A DNA stretch of 64,000 nucleotides from JBKEAJ01 sp047975005. Lineage in GTDB: Bacteria; Bacteroidota; Bacteroidia; Bacteroidales; Prolixibacteraceae. The stretch spans positions 1-64,000 of the forward strand of contig JBKECW010000034.1 of the NCBI GenBank assembly GCA_047975005.1, in the 5' to 3' direction. The notes below the pieces were generated by a model. The model was not told the origin of the DNA and searched no databases. It worked only from the letters and a program-made list of their open reading frames with translations. Below are positions 57,208 to 64,000 of this stretch, piece after piece. A program made the translations under genes and the position numbers. The first letter of the stretch is position 1. Each line of letters starts with the position of its first letter.

Positions 57208-57762
57208 ATGAAAAGTAATTTAGTTGTACTAATAACAGCACTAGCAGCGATAACGCTGTTTGGATGCAAATCGAAGTCTTACACTTCTGGCAACAGTGGC
57301 GTTTATTCTGAAGACGCACCATACGTAGGGAAACAACCCTCTGAAAAAGAGAACAATACATACACCACTGATGTATACAACTCTATTCCAGAAAAACCAA
57401 AAGTTACTGAGTCTAGGCCTCCTATTTCTATGGAAGATATAGAACTAGCAGCTAAAGAAGAAGCAAACACACGCACCACAACTGAAGACGTCGAAGCAGT
57501 TGAGGACGATATGAATTATGCTAGCAACAATGCATTTTTTGTTATTGTAGGCAGCTATGCACAAATTGACAATGCAAGAAGAGAAAAACAAAACTTTATA
57601 AACAAAGGCTACGAAGCTGTTATCCTAAAGAGCAACAAGAATGGATATTACAGAGTGAGTATCGGTTCGTATACAGAAAAACCTAGGGCATACCTACTCA
57701 TCAACGAAGTAAGAAATAGGTATCCTCAGTATAACGACTCTTGGGTGCTTATAAAAGAATAA
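57208..57762 (+). CDS. SPOR-domain lipoprotein
   Basis: This is a 184-residue lipoprotein (LFGC, Cys 20) with a Pro/Ser/Thr/Glu-rich disordered middle (about 22-105) and a SPOR domain (about 108-182: AFFVIVGSYAQIDNARREKQNFINKGYEAVILKSNKNGYYRVSIGSYTEKPRAYLLINEVRNRYP). SPOR domains bind denuded glycan strands of septal peptidoglycan, so it probably localises to division sites. It lies 112 bp after rnhB and ends in a very strong terminator. Confidence 0.93.
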   Translation: MKSNLVVLITALAAITLFGCKSKSYTSGNSGVYSEDAPYVGKQPSEKENNTYTTDVYNSIPEKPKVTESRPPISMEDIELAAKEEANTRTTTEDVEAVEDDMNYASNNAFFVIVGSYAQIDNARREKQNFINKGYEAVILKSNKNGYYRVSIGSYTEKPRAYLLINEVRNRYPQYNDSWVLIKE

Positions 57763-57813
57763 GATTGCAAAACAAACACAGCGTCTATTCAAAGATGTAG
57801 ATTCAATAAAAAA

Positions 57814-57852
57814 ACTCCCCGCCGTTATAAAGACGGCGGGGAGTTTTTTTTT
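57814..57852. terminator. Strong intrinsic terminator
   Basis: ACTCCCCGCCGT (57814-57825) and ACGGCGGGGAGT (57833-57844) form a perfect 12-bp stem with a 7-nt loop, followed by nine T. It is flanked by A on the left, so it can also serve ilvA on the minus strand (stop at 57934). Confidence 0.92.
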
Positions 57853-57933
57853 ATACACAAAAGAGAGAACACTCAGAGCATCAATGGTTAATACAGCAAT
57901 AGCTATCCCCTTTCGCAACAACTATTCTAGCGC

Positions 57934-59184
57934 CTAAATAAAGATTTCAAGAAAAGACGGTTTGTCATTCAGGTATTCAAACTCAATATTCATTTTTCGC
58001 ATATTTGCCATAAGATGTTTTATCTCACCGGCTTTGACAACCTCAATTCCTATCACTATAGGACCGCGCTCCCGATGTGTTTTCTTGGCATACTCAAAGT
58101 GCGTAATATCGTCAGTGGGAGCAAGCACATTCTCCAAAAAGTCTTTCAACGCTCCTGCTCGTTGTGGAATATTGACAATAAAATAGTGCTTTATACCCTC
58201 GTAAATCATCGAACGCTCTCTGATCTCCTCTGTTCTGGTGATATCATTGTTGCCTCCAGAGATAACGCAAACTACATTCTTACCTTTTATCTCATCTTTC
58301 ATGTAGTCTAAAGCTGCAATAGAAAGTGCTCCGGCCGGCTCCACTATTATACCTTTGTCATTATATAGCTCTAGTATTGTAGTACAAACCTTACCCTCGG
58401 GTATGCATATAATCTGATCTACAAGACTTTTGCAAATCTCAACGTTCAGTTTTCCACATTGCTTAACTGATGCCCCGTCAACAAATTTATCGATCTGCTC
58501 TAATTTTACAGGCACACCTGCATCTAACGCGGCTTTCATCGATGCCGCACCCTCTGGCTCTACGCCTATTATTTTTGTATCAGGAGAAAGGGTTTTCAGA
58601 TATGAACCAGCACCGGCAATAAGTCCGCCACCGCCTACAGGAATAAATACATAATCTATTTTAGCTTTAGACTGCTGGTATATCTCAAGACCAACAGTGC
58701 CCTGACCTTCAATAATCTTCTCATCATCAAATGGATGAATAACCTGCCTGTCTGTTTCCTTTGCGAAGGCTTCGGCAATAACACTAGTATCATCGAATGT
58801 ATCGCCTTTCAGAACAATCTCTACATACTTGCCTCCAAATAATCTAACCTGATTAACCTTTTGACGCGGCGTGGTGGCTGGCATATAAATGAATCCTCTT
58901 ATCTTCAGCTTACTGCATGAAAAAGCGACCCCCTGTGCATGGTTGCCTGCACTGGCACAAACAACCCCCTTCTCTTTCTCGTCTTCAGATAAGCTGGAGA
59001 TTTTATTGTATGCTCCTCTTATTTTATAAGATCTCACTTGCTGCAAATCTTCTCTTTTGAAAAAGATGCTTGCTCCATAGCGTTTTCTTAAGGCGCGACT
59101 TTCTTCCAAAGGGGTTTCCTTAACCACGTGGTTAATATTGTGTTTTGCCTTGCTGACATCGTCGGGACTCGGGAAATATGACAT
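57934..59184 (-). CDS. ilvA: Threonine ammonia-lyase (threonine dehydratase)
   Basis: IlvA converts L-threonine to 2-oxobutyrate and ammonia with pyridoxal phosphate, starting isoleucine synthesis. The start ATG 59184 is preferred over TTG 59205. Lys54 in VRSYKIRGAYNK is the PLP lysine. Then GVVCASAGNHAQGVAFSC and VFIPVGGGGLIAGAGSYLK (phosphate loop) follow, and CVISGGNND. After about residue 325 comes an ACT-like domain (IVNIPQRAGALKDFLENVLAPTDDITHFEYAKKTHRERGPIVIGIEV), which suggests feedback control. 416 residues. A TAAATTTGC -7 element lies on the minus strand at 59210-59202. Confidence 0.94.
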   Translation of the reverse strand: MSYFPSPDDVSKAKHNINHVVKETPLEESRALRKRYGASIFFKREDLQQVRSYKIRGAYNKISSLSEDEKEKGVVCASAGNHAQGVAFSCSKLKIRGFIYMPATTPRQKVNQVRLFGGKYVEIVLKGDTFDDTSVIAEAFAKETDRQVIHPFDDEKIIEGQGTVGLEIYQQSKAKIDYVFIPVGGGGLIAGAGSYLKTLSPDTKIIGVEPEGAASMKAALDAGVPVKLEQIDKFVDGASVKQCGKLNVEICKSLVDQIICIPEGKVCTTILELYNDKGIIVEPAGALSIAALDYMKDEIKGKNVVCVISGGNNDITRTEEIRERSMIYEGIKHYFIVNIPQRAGALKDFLENVLAPTDDITHFEYAKKTHRERGPIVIGIEVVKAGEIKHLMANMRKMNIEFEYLNDKPSFLEIFI

Positions 59185-59507
59185 TTTATTCTTCTTTATG
59201 CGCAAATTTAGTAAATCATTTGAAATATTCCAGACACAAAAACAAAACGACTGAGTTTTAGGCAGTAAACTTGCTCGTGCTATCTGCCATACAACAAAAG
59301 ACTCATCAAGTAGGACTTAGTATCTGTAAAGACACAATGCTATGCATTGGACAGTCAGCCAAGCATGAAGTTGGTAAATTATTTCAAAACAAACAAAACC
59401 GAACATAATCAGAATGCAAATAATTATCTCTATTTTTGCATCTCTAGGATCTTGTCTGAGATATGAAGATTTGAGCTTCCTATGCACTCATTAAATTTTT
59501 AAAAGGA
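59185..59507. other. Divergent intergenic region between ilvA and the Crp/Fnr gene
   Basis: 323 bp. It holds the ilvA -7 element (59202-59210, minus strand) and a TATTTTTGC (59431-59439, plus strand) that may start the Crp/Fnr transcript with a leader of about 65 nt. No TTTG at good spacing for either. No gene or clear repeat seen. Confidence 0.4.
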
Positions 59508-60074
59508 ATGAATTTTCCAGAATATATAAATCAAATCGTTTCTCTGAATCCGAACAATCAGAAGAAGCTCTTAGCTTTTTTCCAAAGAGAGGAATACAAG
59601 AAAGGTGAATTTCTATTCTTGCAAGGCGAAATTTGCCGCAAGGTATTTATTATAGAGAAAGGCTTGGCACGAATATTCTACTACTCTGAGGATGGCAAAG
59701 ACGTTACGGCATGGTTTTCGGACGAGCAAACTCCGGCAACCTCAACAGACAGCTTTTTTCACAAAAAAGAGTCTCACAACAACTGCGAAATACTTGAGGA
59801 CTCCATTGTCTATTCTATATCTTTTGACAACTTAGAGTCTTTGCTAAATCAAAATCATGATTTTGCAAAGATTGCATTTCATTTTCTATCAAAAGTTACC
59901 GTTGCGATCATAGACTTCTCTGCAAATTTGAAATTCCATACCGCTAAAGAACGATACAATCATCTGATGCAAAATCAGCCACAGATATTCCAACGTGTTC
60001 CTCAAGTCCAGATAGCATCTTATCTTGGCATCACTCCGGAAACCCTGAGTCGCCTACGAGCCAGAAATAATTAA
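59508..60074 (+). CDS. Crp/Fnr-family transcription regulator
   Basis: This is a 188-residue regulator with an N-terminal cyclic-nucleotide-binding-like sensor domain (about 15-120: FFQREEYKKGEFLFLQGEICRKVFIIEKGLARIFYYSEDGKDVTAWF) and a short C-terminal helix-turn-helix (VQIASYLGITPETLSRLRARNN). The recognition helix carries Glu178, Ser181 and Arg182, the E-x-x-S-R set used by FNR to read TTGAT. There are only two Cys (in GEICRK and NNCEIL), so it cannot hold an FNR-type 4Fe-4S cluster; the cAMP-binding residues are not evident either, so the signal is unknown. The start is preceded by AAAAGGA. An FNR box follows 57 bp after its stop, before the efflux operon, its likely target. Confidence 0.92.
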   Translation: MNFPEYINQIVSLNPNNQKKLLAFFQREEYKKGEFLFLQGEICRKVFIIEKGLARIFYYSEDGKDVTAWFSDEQTPATSTDSFFHKKESHNNCEILEDSIVYSISFDNLESLLNQNHDFAKIAFHFLSKVTVAIIDFSANLKFHTAKERYNHLMQNQPQIFQRVPQVQIASYLGITPETLSRLRARNN

Positions 60075-60131
60075 GATTCGGATAAGGTTTGAGGGACGAA
60101 GTCCTGACATCTTCGTAGAAGAAATAATTTA

Positions 60132-60145
60132 TTGATGTAAATCAA
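60132..60145. promoter_or_regulatory. FNR-type operator TTGATGTAAATCAA upstream of the RND operon
   Basis: TTGAT-N4-ATCAA is a perfect match to the FNR-class box. Its centre is 79 bp before the adaptor ATG (60218). A CATCTTTGC sequence (60168-60176), one base from the TAnnTTTGC element, would place the start of transcription near 60180, so the box would be centred about 41 bp upstream, the usual site for a class II activator. The regulator encoded just upstream carries the residues expected to bind it. No other obvious TTTG element is present, which fits activator dependence. Confidence 0.65.
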
Positions 60146-60217
60146 TTTCTATATTTTTTGTTAGTCTCATCTTTGCACTGCAAAATTTTACATACGACAA
60201 AAGATAATAAGACAAAG

Positions 60218-61246
60218 ATGAAATCAAACGGAGTTTATTTGTCATTTATGTTTGCTCTTCTGGTACTAATCGGCTGCAAGCATGACAAGACGAAAGAGCA
60301 AACAAAAGACGAAAGAATAGCAATTGAAACCCACAAAGTAGAAATCAGCCCAACAAACAGGCTTCTAAAATTAAGTGCTAACATAGAAGGCAACAAAACC
60401 GTCCGTCTAGGATTTATGGTAGCAGGAAAGATAAATCATATTTCGGCAGACGAAGGCGAGACAATCAGGAAAGGTGCATTATTGGCAAGCCTAGACCCTG
60501 AGAGTTACAAGATAGCAACTGAAATAGCAGAGATAAGTCTAGCCCAAGTACAAGATGACTATAACAGATTAAAACTACTGCACGACCGCAATAGTCTTGC
60601 CGAGAGCGACTTTGTGAAAGCTAGCAACGGACTGCGGACCGCAAAAGCACAACAGAATCTTCACGCCAAGAACCTAAAAGATTGCAAACTCTACTCGCCA
60701 ATAAGCGGAGTGTTATTAAAAAAGGGTGTTGAAGAAGGTGAGATTATCGACAAGGGCATACAGATTTTTGCCGTGTCTGACATTTTCACGGTAAAGGCAA
60801 ACGCTGCAATTCCTGAGATGGAGCTCCGTTATGCAAAAAAAGGCAGCAAGGCATCTGTTTACGTGGCAGCTCTTGACTCCACATTTGAGGGAACTATCAC
60901 CGAAATAGGGACTCTTGCCGACCCCGAGACCCGAACTTTCGCCGTGAAAATAAGCCTTAGCAATCCCGACCTACTCATACGCCCCGGCATGACTGCCGAT
61001 GTTCAGATAGCAAGTGGCGAATCAAAAGACATGCTTTCCATTCCTGTCAGATCGGTATTGCACGACATAGACAATTCTGCTTATGTATTCGTTTCCGACG
61101 AAGTGAAAGGACAAGCCTTTAAGCGAACTATATCACTCGGGCAGGTAACAGGCAACCGCGTAGAGGTGGTGTCTGGACTGAATGAAGGTGAGCTAGTAGT
61201 TACAGATGGAGCTCACAAACTGAGTAATGGCAGCTTTATTCAGTAA
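60218..61246 (+). CDS. RND efflux periplasmic adaptor (membrane fusion protein)
   Basis: This is a lipid-anchored adaptor of 342 residues linking an RND pump to an outer-membrane channel. The frame is open from TTG 60158, but the ATG at 60218 gives a lipoprotein signal ending LIGC (Cys 20) and leaves the FNR-type box outside the gene. The body has the usual beta-barrel/lipoyl/hairpin order: VRLGFMVAGKINHISADEGETIRKGALLASLDPESYKIA, a helical hairpin (about 92-150), DCKLYSPISGVLLKKGVEEGEI, then the barrel and membrane-proximal domain (SNPDLLIRPGMTADVQIA; VEVVSGLNEGELVVTDGAHKLSNG). The permease follows 43 bp later. Confidence 0.94.
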   Translation: MKSNGVYLSFMFALLVLIGCKHDKTKEQTKDERIAIETHKVEISPTNRLLKLSANIEGNKTVRLGFMVAGKINHISADEGETIRKGALLASLDPESYKIATEIAEISLAQVQDDYNRLKLLHDRNSLAESDFVKASNGLRTAKAQQNLHAKNLKDCKLYSPISGVLLKKGVEEGEIIDKGIQIFAVSDIFTVKANAAIPEMELRYAKKGSKASVYVAALDSTFEGTITEIGTLADPETRTFAVKISLSNPDLLIRPGMTADVQIASGESKDMLSIPVRSVLHDIDNSAYVFVSDEVKGQAFKRTISLGQVTGNRVEVVSGLNEGELVVTDGAHKLSNGSFIQ

Positions 61247-61289
61247 TCAGTGGATAATGAACAGCAATGTATAATTGAGATTTAGAAGA

Positions 61290-64000
61290 ATGAACTTTAT
61301 AAAGACATCATTAAAATATAAACAGGTTACCCTTACCGTTTTAGCAATGGTTTTTGCGGTAGGTGTGTATTCACTACTGACCATGCCACGTCGCGAAGAC
61401 CCAAAAATCACAGTTCCTTTTGGTCTAGTAGTGGCATATTACCCCGGAGCAACAGTCGCCCAAGTAGAGGAACAAGTAACAAACAAGCTAGAGCAAACGT
61501 TGTTTCAATTTGCAGAGATTGACAAAGATAAGACTTACTCCACCAGCCTAGACGGCATTTCTGTAATAAATATCTGCTTGCACGACAATGTGAAAGCAAC
61601 TGATGTTTTCTGGAACAAATTGCGTCATCAACTAATGATTATAGGCAAGACCGAATTGCCAAAAGGAGTATTAGGACCTATTGTCAATTCTGATTTTGGC
61701 GACACTGAGGCAATGCTTATTGCTCTTGAGAGCAACCATGCCAGCTACACACAACTAGTAGAGTACAGCAAGATATTAGAAGACAAATTGCGCCAACTGC
61801 CAGAAAGTTCAAAAATAAAGCGAATTGGCGAGCAAAACGAACAGATAAATATTTATTTTGATTCGCAAGCTTTAGCAATGTACAATATCAGCCTACAACA
61901 AGTCATCAAGGTTCTACAGTCACAAAATAGGACGGGAGCAACAGGAGGCATCCGCAATGATGATTTGAATGTGTCGCTACACTCCACCAGTAATTTTGGG
62001 AATATCACCGAAATAAAGAATCAGATTGTCGGCAGTTCCCAAAGCGGGTCAGTAGTGCACTTATCCGACATTGCTACTGTCAAAAGGGAATATGCTGAGA
62101 CTACAAGTGATGTTGAGGTTAATGGAAAAAAAGCAATCATAGTATCTGTCCAAATGCAAGAGGGCAACAATATTGTAGATTTTGGAGAAGCCGTAAATCA
62201 GAAGATAAAAGAAACCAAAAGATTGTTGCCCAGCAATGTAGAACTAAGCATTGTTGTAAATCAGCCACAAACTGTAGACAAGAATGTATCACACTTTTTA
62301 GGTGAATTTATGATGGCAATCATCTCAGTGATAATAGTACTTTTATTATTGCTACCATTTAGGATGGCAGCAATTGCAGCAACAGCAATACCTGCAACAA
62401 TAGCAGTAACTTTTGCTTTGCTAAACTGGGTTGGCATAGAGTTGCATCAGGTATCGCTTGCATCGCTGATAGTTGTGCTAGGTATGATTGTAGACGATGC
62501 AATTGTTGTTGCAGACAATTATTTATCCCTGCTAGAACAAGGTGTAAGCCGCAAAGAGGCCGCGTGGCGTAGTGCTTCCGATCTCTTTGCCCCTATACTC
62601 GTAGCTACCGTTACTATCATAGCATCCTTTATGCCATTAGCTCTACTCACAGGAGCCATCGGCGAATTCATTGAGGATCTTCCCTACACCGTTACCCTCG
62701 CATTTGTAGCATCCTTTGCAATATCAATGGTATTCACCCCAATCCTCTGCTATGTTTTTGTTAAAAAGTCTAAGCAGACAGTACCTAACGGACAAGAACC
62801 TAAGCCCAAGAGAAAGAATCTTCTAGACTATATGCAAAATGGCTACGACACACTAATATCATGGTTTGTACGACATAGTTCTATCACCATTACAATCAGC
62901 ATAGTCAGTATTTTTCTTGCATGGCTGATTTACAACACAGCAGTGGGACAAAAGTTCTTTCCATATGCCGAACGCAATCAATTCGTAATAGAAGTATGGA
63001 CACCTACCGGTACATCTTTCGACAAAACAAAAAAAGCAGTTAAAAAACTAGAGAGCCTCATAAAAGATGATGAACGAGTTACCAGCTACACTTTGTTTTC
63101 GGGACAGAGTGCGCCACGTGTTTACTATAACTTCTCACCGGAGTTTCCTGTAAGCAACTACGGACAAATATTGGTAAATACCGACAGCAACGAGTCTACG
63201 GAAGAACTTGCAAAAGAGCTGGAGGAACATGTTGCAAATGCTGTTCCTGAAGGAGTCGTACAAGTAAAACTCATGCAGCAAGGTCAGTCATTAAAAGCTC
63301 CTGTCGAGGTACGCATCATAGGCGATGACGTAAACACCCTAAAACGGTTGGGCAAGGATGTAAAAAACATAATCAAGTCAGAAAAGGGCAGTATCTTTGT
63401 CAACGACGATTTCAAAGAAGACTATTTTGGCATTGGCATCAAGTTGAAAGATGAGGCTAATCGACTAGGGTTCAGCACAAACAGTATAGCTCAAGCACTC
63501 TACATCAATATTAGCGGCTATCCTCTGTCGACCATTTATGAAGGTGATAATGCTGTTAATATTGTTTTACGTCTCGACGAAAAAAGACGAGCATCCTATG
63601 AAGATACCGAGAATATATTTTTAGAATCGTCTATAAGTGGCGAAAGTGTACCTTTCCGACAGATTGCCGAGCTTGTCCCACAGTGGCATTCAGGACGTAT
63701 TATGCATCGCAATGGCACTCGCTGCCTGACTGTATCTAGCGAGACAAGCAATGGCATACTACCATCGGAGCTGTTATCTGCCATAAGTCCGCAAATCGAG
63801 AATATACCACTACCATCAGGCTACCGCATTGAGTATGGTGGCGAGCATGCCAATAAGGCAGAGGTGTTCGGTCGCATACTTCACGTATTGGGAATCAGCG
63901 TCATATTAATATTTCTTATACTATTGCTGCAATTCAAGAATCTAAAGGAGTTATTTATTGTAATGTTATCAATCCCTCTTGCTCTGTTCGGAGCAATAGC
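61290..64000 (+). CDS. RND efflux permease (AcrB-like HAE family), truncated by window end
   Basis: This is an inner-membrane proton-driven pump. It starts MNFIKTSLKYKQVTLTVLAMV and goes on with SLLTMPRREDPKITVPFGLVVAYYPGATVAQVEEQVT, the usual opening, at 61290. The frame stays open to the last base, giving about 903 codons of an expected 1010-1060. The first periplasmic domain spans about 35-320, then helices 2-6 follow with GMIVDDAIVVADNY (helix 4 with the proton-relay Asp pair). The second half begins about residue 530 with VRHSSITITISIVSIFLAWLI, a second periplasmic domain and the start of helix 8. Same operon as the adaptor. The drug or envelope substrate is not evident; the outer-membrane channel gene would lie beyond the window. 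Confidence 0.93.
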   Translation, partial: MNFIKTSLKYKQVTLTVLAMVFAVGVYSLLTMPRREDPKITVPFGLVVAYYPGATVAQVEEQVTNKLEQTLFQFAEIDKDKTYSTSLDGISVINICLHDNVKATDVFWNKLRHQLMIIGKTELPKGVLGPIVNSDFGDTEAMLIALESNHASYTQLVEYSKILEDKLRQLPESSKIKRIGEQNEQINIYFDSQALAMYNISLQQVIKVLQSQNRTGATGGIRNDDLNVSLHSTSNFGNITEIKNQIVGSSQSGSVVHLSDIATVKREYAETTSDVEVNGKKAIIVSVQMQEGNNIVDFGEAVNQKIKETKRLLPSNVELSIVVNQPQTVDKNVSHFLGEFMMAIISVIIVLLLLLPFRMAAIAATAIPATIAVTFALLNWVGIELHQVSLASLIVVLGMIVDDAIVVADNYLSLLEQGVSRKEAAWRSASDLFAPILVATVTIIASFMPLALLTGAIGEFIEDLPYTVTLAFVASFAISMVFTPILCYVFVKKSKQTVPNGQEPKPKRKNLLDYMQNGYDTLISWFVRHSSITITISIVSIFLAWLIYNTAVGQKFFPYAERNQFVIEVWTPTGTSFDKTKKAVKKLESLIKDDERVTSYTLFSGQSAPRVYYNFSPEFPVSNYGQILVNTDSNESTEELAKELEEHVANAVPEGVVQVKLMQQGQSLKAPVEVRIIGDDVNTLKRLGKDVKNIIKSEKGSIFVNDDFKEDYFGIGIKLKDEANRLGFSTNSIAQALYINISGYPLSTIYEGDNAVNIVLRLDEKRRASYEDTENIFLESSISGESVPFRQIAELVPQWHSGRIMHRNGTRCLTVSSETSNGILPSELLSAISPQIENIPLPSGYRIEYGGEHANKAEVFGRILHVLGISVILIFLILLLQFKNLKELFIVMLSIPLALFGAI

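Noticed and set aside
60158..60217. Upstream extension of the RND adaptor from TTG 60158
   Set aside because: It has no signal-peptide character and overlaps the promoter region; ATG 60218 starts a clear lipoprotein signal.
1..64000. CRISPR array, rRNA operon, intact transposase or integrase
   Set aside because: No regularly spaced repeats, no rRNA signatures and no transposase or recombinase motifs were seen on either strand.

Overview
This is about 64 kb of chromosomal DNA from a member of the Bacteroidota, most likely of the order Bacteroidales. The evidence is a SusC/SusD pair, a Bacteroidota-type rnpB, the argH–DUF6089–uppS–bamA–OmpH–murI cluster, START-like and SPOR proteins of the group, and promoters of the TTTG-N19-22-TAnnTTTGC type. 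Base composition is AT-rich and even. I cannot name the genus.

Layout. (1) 91–11621 is an accessory nutrient-acquisition locus: SusC-like TonB-dependent transporter, SusD-like lipoprotein, discoidin-domain lipoprotein and two M60 (enhancin/mucinase-like) metallopeptidases, with no glycoside hydrolase. It looks like a system for binding and cutting a host or dietary glycoprotein at the cell surface and importing the pieces. All gaps after susD are filled by palindromic repeats. It ends at a terminator and tRNA-Met(CAT). (2) 11852–31903 is ordinary housekeeping: mltG, a YgjP-like peptidase, an AI-2E family exporter, a SIMPL/TonB pair, rsmG, tag, two tandem outer-membrane barrel proteins, cca, pyrE, an amidase, a very large NtrY-like histidine kinase and rlmH. 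(3) 31965–46807 holds fabI, ppdK, rnpB, a WecA/MraY-like transferase, nth, sdaA, leuB, a patatin/barrel protein, korAB and murI. (4) 46883–54236 is the envelope-biogenesis run argH–DUF6089–uppS–bamA–three OmpH/Skp genes, read on the minus strand towards murI. (5) 54237–56513 is a scarred region: an SMR efflux gene beside a long inverted-repeat (cassette-site-like) element, diverged direct repeats, a decayed phage tape-measure gene and one small membrane protein. (6) 56514–64000 holds rnhB, a SPOR lipoprotein, ilvA, a Crp/Fnr regulator and the start of an RND efflux operon that runs off the window.

Most notable: a perfect FNR-type box (TTGATGTAAATCAA) sits between the Crp/Fnr gene and the RND operon, and that regulator carries the E-x-x-S-R recognition residues expected for such a box. 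The START-like gene after pyrE has a single in-frame TAG at codon 102, with a recognisable continuation after it. A 43-residue Cys-rich protein is encoded opposite that gene's tail and contains a terminator hairpin. The two M60 genes are each preceded by copies of the same ~205–212 bp inverted-repeat element. I see no CRISPR array, no intact transposase and no rRNA.
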